This document shows positions 31,715-40,858 of a DNA stretch of 59,145 nt, one piece after another. Positions within the stretch are counted from its first letter, which is position 1, and the number at the start of each line of letters is the position of its first letter. The DNA is from Burkholderiales bacterium (lineage in GTDB: Bacteria; Pseudomonadota; Gammaproteobacteria; Burkholderiales; SG8-41). The notes beneath the pieces are model-generated. The model searched no databases. It saw only the letters and a list, made by a program, of their open reading frames with translations, and was not told the DNA's origin. The stretch covers positions 1-59,145 of the forward strand of contig JAIESJ010000226.1 of the NCBI GenBank assembly GCA_019746155.1, written 5' to 3'. Both the position numbers and the translations under genes were made by a program.

Positions 31715-32969
31715 GTCGAATCGCCTCCATGGGAGATAGTCGTATGATCTGCCTGATGCTCCATGCGCTTCCCGCGATTGCGGCAAAAAGACACGCCATG
31801 ATCAGAATCCCGAGCGTTGCCGGCCCGAATCTTGGCGTTAAAGCAAGAGTGCTGGCGAGCGTGTTGTAGTGCGCTGGAAGGAAAGGGGTGATTCCCAGCC
31901 CGAAAATCAATTGTGCGAGCGGCCCGCCCCCCAGCGCAAAGAGGAGCGCTCCCGTCAAGGCGCCTATGGCGCACATCAGGACCGCCTCGGTAAGAAAACC
32001 GATGACTATGCCCGAATTCGATGCCCCGAGCGCCTTGAAGGTGCCGATCTCCCATGCGCGTTCGCGAACCACCAGCAACATCACGAAGAAGATAACGATC
32101 ACCATCAGCGCTGCGGCGAGCGCAATTCCGCTGCTTGCCAGACGTTGCACCGCACGCGTCGCGGTCGTCTGGAATTCGGCTACCGTCGTGGGTGAAATGA
32201 TGTCCGCAACATTACCCAGCGTGGCCCTGAGCTCCTTCTCAACTGCGGGAAGGTGCTCGGCGGAATCGGCACGCACGTAAAGCCACGAAATACCTTCGCG
32301 CACGCCGTAGACCTCGCGGAACGTGTCGAGCGGCATAAATAGCTGCATATCGCCGAAAACGTACCCACTTGCGTAAATGCCGACGATAGTGAGCGTCACG
32401 GGCGGACGATCCAGGGCGAAGATCACAGGATGGGTGCGCTTGAAATCGAGTGTGAGCGTCGCTTGTCCGATATCTTGCGGCTTTAAACCCGCCCACTTGG
32501 CAAAGCCCTGGCCGATGATTGCCACGCGCTTGCCGCGGTCCGCCTCCGTGAGATCGCGGCCGGCGATGATTTTTGGATTACCGGCTTCGCCATGCGATTC
32601 AAGCCGCCGCGTGTCATCCGGATCGACGCCGACCACCATGGCGAAGTTGTGGCCTTCGGTGGGGGTCATGGCAAGAAGGTAGGGCTCCGCTTTCGCGACG
32701 TGATCCACGCTTTTTACCTTCGCCAGCGCGTCCTGCGGCAGAATGTCTTCGTTACCGACCATATTGACGTGGCCCATCGAGCCGCGCGCCCGCAACTGGA
32801 GCGTGTTGTTGACGCTCTCCTTCAACACGTCGGTTTGCCGTTGCACGGCATCGCCAATCGACTCCATCACGAGGAGCAGGAAGAACGGCGTGCCGATGAG
32901 CGCAGCCACGAGAACGAGGCGCAGCTTGCTCCGCCAGAGATTGCGTACGCCTATACGGACCATGCTCAT
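31707..32969 (-). CDS. FtsX/MacB-type ABC permease 2
   Basis: A 420-aa permease with an N-terminal helix, a large periplasmic MacB_PCD domain (about residues 40-260) and three C-terminal helices ending LSPMEAIRHE, the standard FtsX-family terminus. It overlaps the first permease by 4 bp. Paired permeases like this usually form heterodimers that extrude or lift lipoproteins or drugs rather than metals. Substrate unknown. Confidence 0.9.
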   Translation of the reverse strand: MSMVRIGVRNLWRSKLRLVLVAALIGTPFFLLLVMESIGDAVQRQTDVLKESVNNTLQLRARGSMGHVNMVGNEDILPQDALAKVKSVDHVAKAEPYLLAMTPTEGHNFAMVVGVDPDDTRRLESHGEAGNPKIIAGRDLTEADRGKRVAIIGQGFAKWAGLKPQDIGQATLTLDFKRTHPVIFALDRPPVTLTIVGIYASGYVFGDMQLFMPLDTFREVYGVREGISWLYVRADSAEHLPAVEKELRATLGNVADIISPTTVAEFQTTATRAVQRLASSGIALAAALMVIVIFFVMLLVVRERAWEIGTFKALGASNSGIVIGFLTEAVLMCAIGALTGALLFALGGGPLAQLIFGLGITPFLPAHYNTLASTLALTPRFGPATLGILIMACLFAAIAGSAWSIRQIIRLSPMEAIRHE

Positions 32970-34192
32970 GCCGTCCTCCGCATCGCTTCGACGGGGCTCA
33001 GCCGCAAGCCCCGGATGACCGGGTAGATGCTTCCCAGCGCGGCAAAAACCATCGATCCCACCAGAATCAACAGGACGACGTCGCGATCGAACTCCATCGG
33101 CACTCCAAGAACGCGCCCGACCACCGCTGTAAGCGGCGCTGCGAGCAGCAATGCGCCCGCACCGCCCAGCGCGCTCATCGTGAAAGCTTCAGAAAGAAAC
33201 TGCAACACGACTTCACGATTCGACGCGCCGAGTGCTTTGAGCGTACCGATTTCGCATATGCGCTCGCGCGTGCTCAGGATCATGACGAACACGGTGAGTA
33301 CGGCTCCGATCGCAAAGAGCAACACGGCCGCATACGTGCTCGCCACGGCAAGAGTTCCCAACGTCACGCGGGCCGTCGAGACGGATTCCGGCGCGGTCAC
33401 CACATCCGCTTCCGGGATGCTCTTCAAGTCGGCGACCACCCGTTCGACATTCGCCACCGAGTCTACGGTGACAAAGATTTTTGAGAGTTTTTTGCCGGGA
33501 TTGAAAGTTTCGCGAAACGCCGCAATCGGAATGAAGACATGGTTGTCGCCGAAGTCGTTGGCGGTCGTATAGATGCCGATCACGCGGAACGACTGTTTGT
33601 TGAACACGATGTGGCGTTCCACGCCTTCGAGAGCGGAAGGGTCAGCAAGCCCCAGGCGCTGTTCCGCATACAGACGGCCCACGATCGCGACGTTCGCATT
33701 CTCGTCTTCCGCCGCGAGGGAACGGCCTGCGACGATACGGGCGTTTTCGTAATCGACCTCGCCGATCGCGCGCAGCGCGGCCCCGGGATGAAGGCCGATC
33801 ACCATGGCATACGCATTTTTTTTCGACGGATCGACCTCCGGTTTGTAAACATATTCGTCGACGCGGGCCAAATGGCGAGCGCTTGGAGTTCTTAAAACCG
33901 CTTGGAGCGTATCCACGGAGAAATGCTCTTCGCCTACCGGCTTGTCACCCCCGAAGCCACCCGTTCCAAAGGCGCCCGCTTCGCGCAGCTCGATAAGCGT
34001 GCGAATGCGTCCTTCCATGCCGGAGACCTGTGCGCGGCTCGCGAAGGACGCTTGCACCATCAGGGCAAGAAAGCCCGTTACTATCGAGAGCAGCACCACG
34101 ACCACCACGGCTCTCGCTCTGTTTCGGAATGGGTTGATGAAACCGCGGCCAATCGCGCTCACGGCTACGCTCTGAAGTGCGCCATCACGCAT
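32966..34192 (-). CDS. FtsX/MacB-type ABC permease 1
   Basis: A 408-aa permease with the same architecture: N-terminal helix (VVVVVLLSIVTGFLALMV), periplasmic domain, three C-terminal helices and LSPVEAMRRTA at the end. The ATG at 34192 (MRDGALQSVAV) with AGGGA upstream is preferred; the frame is open to 34231. It lies 175 bp downstream of the YPC ATPase and is probably cotranscribed. Confidence 0.88.
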   Translation of the reverse strand: MRDGALQSVAVSAIGRGFINPFRNRARAVVVVVLLSIVTGFLALMVQASFASRAQVSGMEGRIRTLIELREAGAFGTGGFGGDKPVGEEHFSVDTLQAVLRTPSARHLARVDEYVYKPEVDPSKKNAYAMVIGLHPGAALRAIGEVDYENARIVAGRSLAAEDENANVAIVGRLYAEQRLGLADPSALEGVERHIVFNKQSFRVIGIYTTANDFGDNHVFIPIAAFRETFNPGKKLSKIFVTVDSVANVERVVADLKSIPEADVVTAPESVSTARVTLGTLAVASTYAAVLLFAIGAVLTVFVMILSTRERICEIGTLKALGASNREVVLQFLSEAFTMSALGGAGALLLAAPLTAVVGRVLGVPMEFDRDVVLLILVGSMVFAALGSIYPVIRGLRLSPVEAMRRTA

Positions 34193-34314
34193 CTTCCCTG
34201 GTTCGTGAATTCCGCCGCACGTTGTTCGCATAGCTTGAAAAACTCCAATAGCAAGCGGATTACTTGATCAAACCAAGCCTGATTTTGATTTGCCATAATG
34301 ATCAAGACGGCCAT
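34165..34314 (-). CDS. Possible small ORF between the ATPase and ABC genes
   Basis: A 49-codon frame starting MAVLIIMANQNQAWFDQVIR with an amphipathic helix and the end RAAEFTNQGRCVMAHFRA. It overlaps the first permease start by about 28 bp. No family recognised; coding potential is uncertain, but it fills a gap in an otherwise tight operon. Confidence 0.3.
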   Translation of the reverse strand: MAVLIIMANQNQAWFDQVIRLLLEFFKLCEQRAAEFTNQGRCVMAHFRA

Positions 34315-34366
34315 ATCTTCGGCATAATTCCGCGCAAGATCGTCCTCGATCGATCCCACTCGACTC

Positions 34367-36820
34367 TCACGCCGCGTGCGCAATTGCGCTCGGGGGCGAG
34401 CCGCCTACGCTGCGCACGGCGTTGAAAAACAGAGACGCCTTTCCCCACAGCGAGTTGAAGAAGATCGCGGTGACACTGCCCGCCATCGCTGCCATTGCCC
34501 ACACCGGGTAGATAAGGCCCGTTGCGGCAACTGGAATGCCGATGCCGTTAAAGCAGAACGCGAGCACTACGTTCTGCACCATCTTGCGATAACCGCGGCG
34601 ACTGATGTCGCGGGCAACAAGAATCGATTCGAGACGATTGCCGAGAATGATGATGTCGGCGGACTCGATTGCGATGTCCGTGCCGCTGCCCATCGCGATG
34701 CCGACGTCCGCCTGCATCAGCGCAGGGGCGTCATTGATGCCGTCGCCGACCATCGCAACTTTGCCTCCTTGCTGTAGCTGGCGAATGATTTCTGCTTTTC
34801 CGTTAGGCAGCACACCCGCGTACACTTCGTCGATGCCAGCCTCGCGCGCTACGCGGTTAGCCGCGCGCTCGTTGTCGCCGGTGAGAAGAATGGGCTTGAT
34901 GCCGGCTTTGCGAAGCGCGGCAACTGTTTCAGCTGCGTCGGCGCGCAGGCGGTCACCCAGCGCGATGATGCCGAGGACATTGCCGTTGCGCGCGATCGCG
35001 ATCACGGTGCGCCCGAGTTCCTCCAATTCCTGAATACGTGAAGGAAGAGAACCCAGTTCGACACCTTCTTCCTCTAAAAACTTCGGACTTCCAACCAAAA
35101 TAGCGGCCCCCTCGATTCGAGCTCTTACTCCGCGGCCTGGAACTGCTACAAAGTCCGTTACCTCAACCGGCGTCACCTTGCGCTCAAACGCGATGTTTAC
35201 TATCGCCTGAGCCAGGGGATGCTCCGAGGATGTTTCTGCAGCGGCCGCAATTCCCAGCAATTTTTCTTGCGACGCTTCCAAGCCGATGATCTCTTGCACG
35301 AGCGGCTTCCCTTCCGTCAGCGTACCAGTCTTGTCCAATACGACATACTTGACCAGCCGATAAGCTTGAAATGCTTCACCCGTGCGCATCAGGATGCCAC
35401 GCTCTGCCGCTTCGCCCGCACCACGCACGATCGAAAGCGGCGCCGAAATTCCTACCGCGCAGGGGTAGCCCATGACGAGCACGCTTAATCCGGCGAACAC
35501 GGCGCGCTCGATGTCGACCTGTCCGGCCACAAGCCACGAACCGATCACCCAACTGACCACCGCGAGGGTCGCGATAGCAAGCACGGTCGGCGTGTAGACC
35601 CGCAGCACGCGATCGACCAGGTGTAGCAGTCCCGGCTTTAAGGCCCGCGCGTCCTCGACATGGCGAATCACTTGCTGCAGGAAGCTATCTTCGCCGATTG
35701 CAGTGACACGCACCAGCAGGGTTCCGATGCGATTCATCGAGCCGCCGACGACTTTGCTGCCTTGAGCTTTTTCGACGGGTATCGGCTCCCCACTCACCAG
35801 GGATTCATCGACTGCCGAATGACCGCTGACGACCTCTCCGTCCACGGGAATGCGCTCGCCGGGACGAATCCGCACGCTGTCGCCGACCTTTACTCGCTCG
35901 ATCGGAATTTCCTCCTCCCGCTCGCCACGCACCACTCGCGCAGTCTGGGGCTGCAGGTCCAAGAGCTTCTTGACGGCCTGCAAGCTTCTGGTTTTGACGA
36001 TCAGGGACAGCCACTCCGAGAAAACATGGTAGGTAACCACCATCACGGAGACGGCAAAAAATGACGCGGTCGGATAACCCACGGGTTGCAAGGTGAGACC
36101 GATGAGGCCACCGGCGATACCGGCGAAAGCGCCGATCTCGAGCAACACATGCTGGTTAAGAATTCCTCGTTTCAGCGCCTGAATTGCCATCATCAGGATG
36201 TGATTGGCGAGAGCGAAGACCATGATCAGCGCGAAGGCTCCCGTAATCCATGGGGTTGCTGACGCTAACCAGCCCTGAGACTTCGCGTAGTACAAAGCAG
36301 CCCCCAGCAGACATAAGCCAACGGCCCCTGCGATCGCGATGCCGAGTCCGCGGGGAGTCAGAACTACGAAGAACAGCGCGACCATGCTTCCGAAGACGAT
36401 CAGTGCGAGCAGCGTCGACCAGAAGCCGACCGGGTTTGCCACCAGCGCAATCGCGGCCAGACTGAAGCCAATGGCTGCGATAAACCGTTGTCCCTCGTGT
36501 ACCAGCGCCGCCTCTTCCTCTTCGAACGGCCGCAGCTTGCGCGGATCAGAAATGGTATAGCCGATGTCTTTGAGCGTTTGCAGCAGCTCTTCGGGACGCG
36601 CGACCTTCGGGTCATACTCGATGAGCGCCTGCTCGTGGGTCAGACTCACCGCGACCTTCTCGACACCGGGACGCTTCCCGAGTGCCTTCTCGATTGTTCC
36701 CGTGCACAGCGAGCAATGCAGTCCGCCGATGCGGGCGCGGATACGCGCCCGATCGGGACGATTCGACGGTTCTTCACTCCAGTAGCCGGCACTGGATTCA
36801 AGGGTGGCGAGATTGCTCAT
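34367..36820 (-). CDS. P1B-type ATPase with YPC motif 1
   Basis: An 817-aa heavy-metal ATPase with one N-terminal HMA domain (GGLHCSLCTGTIEKALG at about residues 32-48). The transmembrane metal site reads MGYPCAVGISAPLS, so the usual CPC is YPC. TGE is replaced by SGEP, while DKTGTLTEGKP, SSEHPLAQ and GDGINDAPALMQADVG are normal. The last helices carry FNGIGIPVAA and MAGSVTAIFFNS, not the YN...MSxSS of Cu(I) pumps. Start 36820 has AGGTGAC upstream. The metal is unknown. Confidence 0.94.
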   Translation of the reverse strand: MSNLATLESSAGYWSEEPSNRPDRARIRARIGGLHCSLCTGTIEKALGKRPGVEKVAVSLTHEQALIEYDPKVARPEELLQTLKDIGYTISDPRKLRPFEEEEAALVHEGQRFIAAIGFSLAAIALVANPVGFWSTLLALIVFGSMVALFFVVLTPRGLGIAIAGAVGLCLLGAALYYAKSQGWLASATPWITGAFALIMVFALANHILMMAIQALKRGILNQHVLLEIGAFAGIAGGLIGLTLQPVGYPTASFFAVSVMVVTYHVFSEWLSLIVKTRSLQAVKKLLDLQPQTARVVRGEREEEIPIERVKVGDSVRIRPGERIPVDGEVVSGHSAVDESLVSGEPIPVEKAQGSKVVGGSMNRIGTLLVRVTAIGEDSFLQQVIRHVEDARALKPGLLHLVDRVLRVYTPTVLAIATLAVVSWVIGSWLVAGQVDIERAVFAGLSVLVMGYPCAVGISAPLSIVRGAGEAAERGILMRTGEAFQAYRLVKYVVLDKTGTLTEGKPLVQEIIGLEASQEKLLGIAAAAETSSEHPLAQAIVNIAFERKVTPVEVTDFVAVPGRGVRARIEGAAILVGSPKFLEEEGVELGSLPSRIQELEELGRTVIAIARNGNVLGIIALGDRLRADAAETVAALRKAGIKPILLTGDNERAANRVAREAGIDEVYAGVLPNGKAEIIRQLQQGGKVAMVGDGINDAPALMQADVGIAMGSGTDIAIESADIIILGNRLESILVARDISRRGYRKMVQNVVLAFCFNGIGIPVAATGLIYPVWAMAAMAGSVTAIFFNSLWGKASLFFNAVRSVGGSPPSAIAHAA

Positions 36821-36873
36821 GTTGTCACCTCGTTTTTGTAGCGCGCATCGTGATATCACGATGCCAGTCGATT

Positions 36874-37101
36874 TCAGCCATCGCGGCGGCCCGCGACGCG
36901 AAAACCACCTTTTTCGATCGTTGCAGTCAATTGTTCTTCGTTGACGGTCTGGGGATCGTAAAGCACTCGGGCTTCACCATCCTTGAACGATACGGCCGCT
37001 TTGCGGACGCCGCCGTTTCTCTCGAGAAGCGCCTGGATCGTCGCAGCACAACCGTCGCAGTGCATGCTTTCAACCTTAAATGTGACACTGTTCACCGCCA
37101 T
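36874..37101 (-). CDS. HMA-domain metallochaperone (CopZ-like)
   Basis: A 75-aa cytosolic chaperone with VESMHCDGCAATIQALLE at about residues 11-28 and the typical alpha-beta pattern to GFRVAG. It is the first gene of operon 1, 53 bp before the YPC ATPase, and would deliver metal to its HMA domain. A MerR-type promoter lies 59-89 bp upstream. Confidence 0.93.
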   Translation of the reverse strand: MAVNSVTFKVESMHCDGCAATIQALLERNGGVRKAAVSFKDGEARVLYDPQTVNEEQLTATIEKGGFRVAGRRDG

Positions 37102-37159
37102 TCTCCTATTGGGTTTTAACCGGACAATCCGGTCAGCCGAAAGGTGGAACTCGTTTGGA

Positions 37160-37190
37160 ATCTAAACCTTGGAGATAACTCCAAAGTCAA
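37160..37190 (-). promoter_or_regulatory. MerR-type promoter of operon 1
   Basis: Minus strand: -35 TTGACT (37185-37190) and -10 TTAGAT (37160-37165) separated by 19 bp. The spacer holds the dyad TTGGAG-TTAT-CTCCAA. The overlong spacer plus dyad is the signature of MerR-family activation by metal. Confidence 0.9.
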
Positions 37191-37263
37191 GTTTTTTTGG
37201 GCTGTATTATTTATCCGAGCGTCTGCAAAGCCCTTTTATCGGTGCTGTCTCCGCTCGAGACGA

Positions 37264-37827
37264 TTACTGGGCGTGCTTAACGCTATCGAGGAACCTGAGA
37301 TAGCTCTCGGGCAGCCCGTGTGCTCGTGCGCCCTCGCGGAGCAGCGTGATGTAGCGCAGCGATGGGTTACCATCCGCTTCGTTGCCGTCGGCAATGTAGG
37401 TCACCGCCTGGAGCGGCCGCCCGTCGATGTCTTCCGCATCAACCCATAGCGGACGGTAGCGGGGCCCCGGAACGCCTTCCGTCGCGTCCAGATGAACGAG
37501 GTCACGGCGCGTGATGCGATAGAGCACGCCCCACACCTCCGCCTGCGGGTCTACAACCAGATTGGCCGGTGCGGCCTTGCCTTTCGGGCGCCCTTCGAGG
37601 TTGAAGCGCAGGCAATACCCGCGCACCCGGCCGGCACGCCATTCCAACGGCCGCATGCCGCGCCGCTCGCGAAAAGCGCTGTCATGCATGTTGGCTCCGT
37701 AAGCGAAATACCAGATATTTTCTGTTGGAGGGCCGATAAGGCGGATGCCGTGGAGCCGGTAATAGCACCAGGAGAGCGCCCAGGACTTGGCCATGAGCCT
37801 GCGCAGCGTTCTTAACAGATTTCTCAT
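37264..37827 (-). CDS. Gamma-glutamylcyclotransferase-like protein 1
   Basis: A 187-aa GGCT-fold protein with the substrate-binding YFAYGANM (about residues 41-48), GYCLRFN and the catalytic-region DATEG. The family cleaves gamma-glutamyl peptides such as glutathione or its intermediates. It overlaps the MFS gene (ATGA). It is a diverged paralogue of the product at 40101, and both bracket the membrane-protein pair. Confidence 0.85.
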   Translation of the reverse strand: MRNLLRTLRRLMAKSWALSWCYYRLHGIRLIGPPTENIWYFAYGANMHDSAFRERRGMRPLEWRAGRVRGYCLRFNLEGRPKGKAAPANLVVDPQAEVWGVLYRITRRDLVHLDATEGVPGPRYRPLWVDAEDIDGRPLQAVTYIADGNEADGNPSLRYITLLREGARAHGLPESYLRFLDSVKHAQ

Positions 37828-39080
37828 CGCTCGCTGTCTCCAATCGGGATGGCGCGCAAGCGCCGGACCGTCAGGAATTGCACGGCGGCGGCGGTAAGGC
37901 TCACCGCAAAGACGGCGGCGAACGATCCCACTTCCGCCACCGCGCCGCCTGCCATCGGCAATAGCGCGGCTGGTGCGGCCAAGGCATTGAAGTAGCCGCT
38001 GTAAGCGGGGCGGCGGTCATCCGGCGAAATCTCCATCAGATAACCGAGGTAGGCGATGGTGCTGCCGTTCCCCACCGCGCCCAGGAGCGCGAAGACCACC
38101 GCGAAATAGGGTAGCGCCGCCGCGCCCCCACGCCCATCGTTGGCCATCCAGGCGAGGGTGAGGATCGGGGCCACGGCGCCGAGGGCGGCAACGATCTCCA
38201 GCAACTCGCGCTTGCCGCGCCGGTCCCCCCACCAGCCCCACAGGGGGTTGGAAAGCAATGCGCCTGCCGTCTGCGCCCCGAGCAGAAACGCCACGTCCGC
38301 CGCGGAATCTTTCGCCTGCAGGATGTAGAAGGGGAGCGCCATCGCCGCCGCGCCGCCGAGCCACTGTGCGATAAGGAAGAGGCGGAAGCGGCGGTCGCCG
38401 ACAAAGGTATCAAGACCACCACGCAGGAACTTCAGGAAGCCCGCTGCAACTGAAGGTTCCATCGGAGCCGTCGGCTCGCCGGCTGAAACGAAGGATACTG
38501 CAGAGATGAGGAGCAAGACCGCGCCGAGCAGCAGCAATGCCGCATAGCCGCCGGGGAACGGCAGGGCCTGGAGTATCCGGTACGCTGCTGCGGCCACGGC
38601 AAGCGCGAGGAGACCCCCGCCGAAGAAGCGGAGCGCCAGCATCCGGCTGCGCTGCGCCGCGGGGATTGAACGGGCGACGATGTCATTGTATGGCACCGCC
38701 ACGATGCCGCTGACGAAGGCATAGAGGGTCCAGAGCGCGAAGAATAGCGCGACCGCGGACGCACCCGGCGGATCGACTGCCAACCACAGCAATGCGGCGA
38801 GACCGGCGAGACACGCCACGCGTCCGAACGCGCCCGCCATGTAGAACGGCAGGCGCTGCGCGCGTCGCTGCGCGTAGTAAGCGACAAAGAGTTGCGGGAA
38901 CAGCCAGCCGAAACGGGCGATAGCCGCCGCCGCGCCGACTGCGAAGGCGCTGCCTGTTAGCCCATGCACAAGCGCCGCCACGACGGTGCTCGTATCGACT
39001 GCCGCCGCACCGCCCTGGAAAAAGATACCGGCGGCCGAGATGCGCCAGAAGCGCCGCTTCGACTCAGTCGCTTCGGACAC
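37824..39080 (-). CDS. MFS transporter
   Basis: A 418-aa major facilitator superfamily protein with about 12 hydrophobic helices and MFS-type loops (YYAQRRAQRLPFY, GGDRRGKRELLEI-like WWGDRRGKRELL). The DRRPAYSGYFNALAAP loop and the end LRAIPIGDSER are seen. Substrate not inferable from sequence; the neighbouring GGCT genes suggest a glutathione-related or peptide substrate. It overlaps the flippase-like gene by 17 bp. Confidence 0.87.
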   Translation of the reverse strand: MSEATESKRRFWRISAAGIFFQGGAAAVDTSTVVAALVHGLTGSAFAVGAAAAIARFGWLFPQLFVAYYAQRRAQRLPFYMAGAFGRVACLAGLAALLWLAVDPPGASAVALFFALWTLYAFVSGIVAVPYNDIVARSIPAAQRSRMLALRFFGGGLLALAVAAAAYRILQALPFPGGYAALLLLGAVLLLISAVSFVSAGEPTAPMEPSVAAGFLKFLRGGLDTFVGDRRFRLFLIAQWLGGAAAMALPFYILQAKDSAADVAFLLGAQTAGALLSNPLWGWWGDRRGKRELLEIVAALGAVAPILTLAWMANDGRGGAAALPYFAVVFALLGAVGNGSTIAYLGYLMEISPDDRRPAYSGYFNALAAPAALLPMAGGAVAEVGSFAAVFAVSLTAAAVQFLTVRRLRAIPIGDSER

Positions 39081-40104
39081 GCTGCGCTCCCGCTTCCCGC
39101 AGGTCGGCGAGCACCACGCCTTGGCGCCACAGCGCCAGGGCGCCGATACTGGCGACGGTCAAGAGGTTCGACGCCTGCACCACCAGCACCATCGCGAGCG
39201 CCTTCTCTTCGCCGACGTCGAAGAGCCCGAGCGCGAAAATCGCGCCGATCACGAAGCTGCCCGGAATTTTCGCGAAAGCGCCAGCAATGTGCACGAACCC
39301 CAGGAACACCATCAGGAATAGGTACTGCGCCGTCTGCAAACCAGCGCCGAAGGCGAGGCCTGCCCACAGGAAATGCGTGGCGGCGAAAAGCTTGATGGTG
39401 ACGCTTGCGGCGACGATGCCGAAACCGCGCCAGAATTCGCGCGGCCAGACGATGCCTGTTGCGAAAGAGGCTGCAACGCGCTTCACGGGTCCGAGGACGC
39501 GCGCCGGCAGGCGCTCGATCGATCGCATGAACCATCCGCCCGGACGCAATGTCCTGCGCTTGTAGAGTGAAAGCGCGAGCAGCAGCACCGCGAACAATAC
39601 GAAGCTGCCGGAAGCGGCCCACGTGAGCCCCGCGCGAATATCGCCGGTCGGATCAGGGAAGACCACGAGCAGCAGCGCAACCGGTACGAGCAGCGCGAAG
39701 ATAATGCCGTCGGTCACGCGGTCGATGGCAACGGTCGCAAGCACGGCGCTCATCGCCAAGCTCTCGCGACGGGCGACGAGCCAGGCGCGCGCCAGCGCGC
39801 TGAAGCCGAAGGGAATGAGCAGTCCCGCCAAGTAACCCGCCATGATCGCGCCGAACAGATGAAGCGTACCGATGGACCGCATCGGGTAGAGGATCTGGCG
39901 CCATTTCCAGGCCCGCACCAACTGCTCGCCCGCGATAGCGAGCGGCACCAGCAGCAGCAAGCGAACGTCGGCGCCGGCGAGGACGGTGCGAAAACTGTCG
40001 AGATCGAAGCGCCGCAGCACCCAGGCGAGCGCCGCAATGCCGACCAGTGCGCCGAGCCACGGCCACCGTCGGCGCCAGCGGCTCCCCGCCGCGATTTCCG
40101 TCAC
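39064..40104 (-). CDS. LPG-synthase transmembrane/flippase-like protein
   Basis: A 346-aa membrane protein of the lysylphosphatidylglycerol synthase TM-domain family (TIGR00374/UPF0104). About eight helices are seen, with RAWKWRQILYPM and PFGFSALARAWLVARRE typical of the family. It lacks a catalytic GNAT-like domain. Possibly a lipid flippase. It overlaps GGCT 2 by 4 bp and the MFS gene by 17 bp. Confidence 0.85.
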   Translation of the reverse strand: MTEIAAGSRWRRRWPWLGALVGIAALAWVLRRFDLDSFRTVLAGADVRLLLLVPLAIAGEQLVRAWKWRQILYPMRSIGTLHLFGAIMAGYLAGLLIPFGFSALARAWLVARRESLAMSAVLATVAIDRVTDGIIFALLVPVALLLVVFPDPTGDIRAGLTWAASGSFVLFAVLLLALSLYKRRTLRPGGWFMRSIERLPARVLGPVKRVAASFATGIVWPREFWRGFGIVAASVTIKLFAATHFLWAGLAFGAGLQTAQYLFLMVFLGFVHIAGAFAKIPGSFVIGAIFALGLFDVGEEKALAMVLVVQASNLLTVASIGALALWRQGVVLADLREAGAQRVRSD

Positions 40105-40631
40105 TCTCTCGCCTCGATGCTATCGAGGAAGGCGATGTAGTCCGCAGGCAGCCCGCGCTGGCGCGCCGCCTCGCGGATCAGGTTCAGGTACTGAGGCCCC
40201 GGTCTCCCCTCCGGCGCTGCGTGCGGCACCTTGTAGGTCACCACGGGCAACCGGTTGCCGGCGAGGTCCTCCGCCTCGGTCCAGAGGTAGTCGTACTGCT
40301 TGCCTTCGCTGTTATCGAGTCGGGCGAACTTGCGCCGGGGCAAGAGATAGAGAGCGCCGTAAACCACGCTGCCGGGCGCCGCAACGATGTTGGCCGGAGC
40401 CGACACGCCGGGGCGCATGCCTCCGGCAGATGTGAACACCAAGCGGTAACCATCAAGGCGACCGACCCGTGACTCCAACCACTTCATGTGCCGGCGTTCC
40501 CGGAACAGGCGCTCGTTCATGTTGGAGCCGTAGGCGAAATACCAGACCGGGTCCGGAACCTTCGCCGGCGGCATGCGGCCACGGCGATACCGGATCCACC
40601 GCCGCAGTACGGCCCACACTACGCGGTTCAT
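40101..40631 (-). CDS. Gamma-glutamylcyclotransferase-like protein 2
   Basis: A 176-aa GGCT-fold protein with YFAYGSNMNERLF (about residues 31-43), DGYRLVF and the catalytic-region DNSEGKQYDY. It shares its overall layout with the product at 37264, including a basic N-terminus and RQRGLPADYIAFLDSIEA at the end. It overlaps the flippase-like gene by 4 bp and follows the MerR gene. Confidence 0.87.
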   Translation of the reverse strand: MNRVVWAVLRRWIRYRRGRMPPAKVPDPVWYFAYGSNMNERLFRERRHMKWLESRVGRLDGYRLVFTSAGGMRPGVSAPANIVAAPGSVVYGALYLLPRRKFARLDNSEGKQYDYLWTEAEDLAGNRLPVVTYKVPHAAPEGRPGPQYLNLIREAARQRGLPADYIAFLDSIEARE

Positions 40632-40656
40632 TCCGCGTGCTCAGTGGAGCGCACGA

Positions 40657-40858
40657 TCAAGCTTCAGTTCGATCCGGATATCCGGGATGTGAGCGCGCAA
40701 TCGACGCTCGCGCCGCTTGAGCTGGCTCACGCGCTGGGCGCGCTTGCGACGCCCTGCCGACCGCGACGATGCGCACATCCAGCGCTTTGCCTTTGGGCGC
40801 GCGACGCACTGATGAACGCCCCGTGCTGCAACCACAGAATTCACACATAGTTTCCTCC
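40657..40858 (-). CDS. Possible internal product: MCEFCGC Cys-rich peptide
   Basis: An in-frame ATG at 40858 with AAGGAGG five bases upstream gives a 66-aa protein starting MCEFCGCSTGRSSVRRAPKG and continuing KALDVRIVAVG. The three close cysteines suggest metal binding. The later part is basic and repetitive; a second frame (ending RRERRLRAHIPDIRIELKLD) looks more protein-like, so a frameshift is possible near 40750. Confidence 0.5.

Noticed and set aside
34262..34273. TTGATCAAACCAAG as an FNR box
   Set aside because: The half-sites lack the N4 gap and the second half does not match.
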